A stretch of DNA of 59,593 nucleotides from Brachionus koreanus (taxonomy: Eukaryota > Rotifera > Eurotatoria > Ploima > Brachionidae). The stretch covers positions 4,304 through 63,896 of the forward strand of contig PJRA01000030.1 in the NCBI GenBank assembly GCA_016987375.1, written 5' to 3'. Of this stretch, positions 58,481-59,593 are shown piece after piece. Made by a program: the position numbers and the translations under genes. Position 1 is the stretch's first letter; each line of letters opens with the position of its first letter. Below the pieces are notes generated by a model. It worked only from the letters and a program-made list of their open reading frames with translations. It was not told the DNA's origin and did not search any database.

Positions 58481-58944
58481 GATAAAGATGTCATAATTAA
58501 ATGCCAAACACAAAAAATTATATATATATATTTATTAAGTAGATCTTTAATTTAAGTCTTATTGTATGCATGGATAGAGAATTCCAAAGTTGAGAACTAT
58601 ATTAAATTGATAATTTAATGTTTTATTTTTAAGGTACTTATCTTCTAGTCAGTAAAAGTATGGAATGGAAAGGCATATAAATTAATCAATCATATATTCT
58701 TTTAGTGGAGACTCCGTGCTATCGGTAAAAAATTTTTAGAGAACTTTAAAATTTAAACTTATTAGTATTCTATAATTATTTATTAAAATTTTTTTGTTTC
58801 TTTTCTAAAAATTCAATAAAAGTGATAAATGTGATGTTAAAATCAAAAAACTAAATTTAATTGCAGCTTATAAGAACAAATTAAAAAAAAATTTAAATTT
58901 AAATAAAGATCAATAATTAAATCAATTTTTCAGAAAATTAAAAA

Positions 58945-59057
58945 AACTCATTCAAATTATTTGGTAAACAAAAACAAAATTAAAAAATTTCTTAAATATT
59001 GCACAAAAAATCTAAAAATATGAAAACGTAAAAATGTAGACTTATTTTCATTTTGCG
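58945..59057 (+). repeat. Partial copy of the 53058-53270 MITE
   Basis: Direct match to 53150-53263, including CAAATTATTTG, TTTCTTAAATATTGCAC and AAAATATGAAAA followed by TTATTTTCATTTTGC. The left arm of the element is absent, so this is a truncated copy. Confidence 0.65.
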
Positions 59058-59593
59058 TTCTTTTTTATTAGTTTGTTTTATCAGAGTTAAATTTTTTTTT
59101 CAAAAAAATTCTCTGTTCTTTCTCTGTTTTTTTCTCCCATGTTTTATAATGAAAACCTTGTTTAGACAAACTTATTTTTAATGAACATGTTTTTTTGGAA
59201 CAGAGCCTTTCGTTATGACGGAGTTCGACTGTAATTGAAATTTTTTTTATTCAAAAATAAATATTAGATAAACATCATTAAGCTTAAGAGAACAAAAAAA
59301 AAAATTTATTGATCAAAAAGGAGAAATTGTACTGTTTTTATCCAATAATCCATCAATGAAACAAAAATATTTACATGTCTATTTTTATTATTAAATTATT
59401 TGAAAATAAAGAAATTATAGGTGATTTAACTGAAAATAATTTAAAACAATATTTTATCTTTTTTATTAAAAATTAATTTTTCCGTATAATTAACTATAAT
59501 TAATTTGTTTTCTAACTTTGTAAACTGTTTTTACAATTCAATAAAGTAATTAAACATTTTTAAATCGAATTTATTATGACTTTTGAAATATTT
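59058..59593. other. AT-rich sequence to the window edge
   Basis: No coding frame or repeat recognised. Confidence 0.55.

Noticed and set aside
1..59593. CRISPR arrays, operons, prophage or viral genes
   Set aside because: No regularly spaced repeats, no polycistronic layout and no viral hallmark proteins; spliced animal genes throughout.

Overview
This window is nuclear DNA from an animal. The genes are an HMG-box SOX factor, calcineurin A, a Polycomb RING1 homologue, a DLK-type MAP3K, a ZIP11 zinc transporter and mosaic extracellular proteins with vWD, EGF and WxxW domains. The DNA is very AT-rich, most introns are 45-70 bp with GT-AG ends, and there is no operon structure. Short introns, low GC and vWD/WxxW/cytolysin-C-like mosaics suggest a small protostome, perhaps a monogonont rotifer; that placement is inference and the phylum is not proven by this sequence.

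Layout. 1-8.5 kb: a TTAA-flanked MITE, a single-exon SOX gene (-), then a divergent pair, ZIP11 zinc transporter (-) and kynurenine formamidase (+), sharing a 435-bp promoter region. 9.8-24.5 kb: the most striking part. Two long, multi-exon, secreted mucin-like genes lie head to head in inverted orientation (A on -, B on +) around an SLC17-type transporter gene. A and B share signal peptide, vWD, EGF and WxxW regions with near-identical tracts that include an identical intron, but switch abruptly to unrelated C-termini. A ends in Thr/Ser repeats, a Calx-beta-like domain and an unassigned tail. B ends in a domain resembling the C-terminal beta-sandwich of thiol-activated cytolysins. 24.5-31.1 kb: a foldback transposon and calcineurin A (-), which has two alternative last exons in the same splice phase, each encoding an autoinhibitory-like helix. 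31.1-39.6 kb: a gene desert with an assembly gap and a tRNA-derived SINE-like fragment. 39.6-43.3 kb: RING1/RNF2 and NTAN1. 43.7-47.2 kb: transposon-rich, with two inverted-repeat elements and a decayed piggyBac element with TTAA target duplication. 47.9-51.8 kb: a DLK/LZK-type MAP3K (-) with a MITE in its long intron. 53-59.6 kb: inverted-repeat elements, tRNA-Leu(UAA), a homologue of the vertebrate antiviral protein Shiftless (SHFL), a small two-pass membrane protein, and another MITE.

The genes do not form one pathway. They are ordinary dispersed animal genes, except for the A/B pair, which looks like a recent inverted segmental duplication reshaped by gene conversion and 3' domain replacement. 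Exon structures were built by hand from reading-frame continuity and GT-AG sites, without transcripts.
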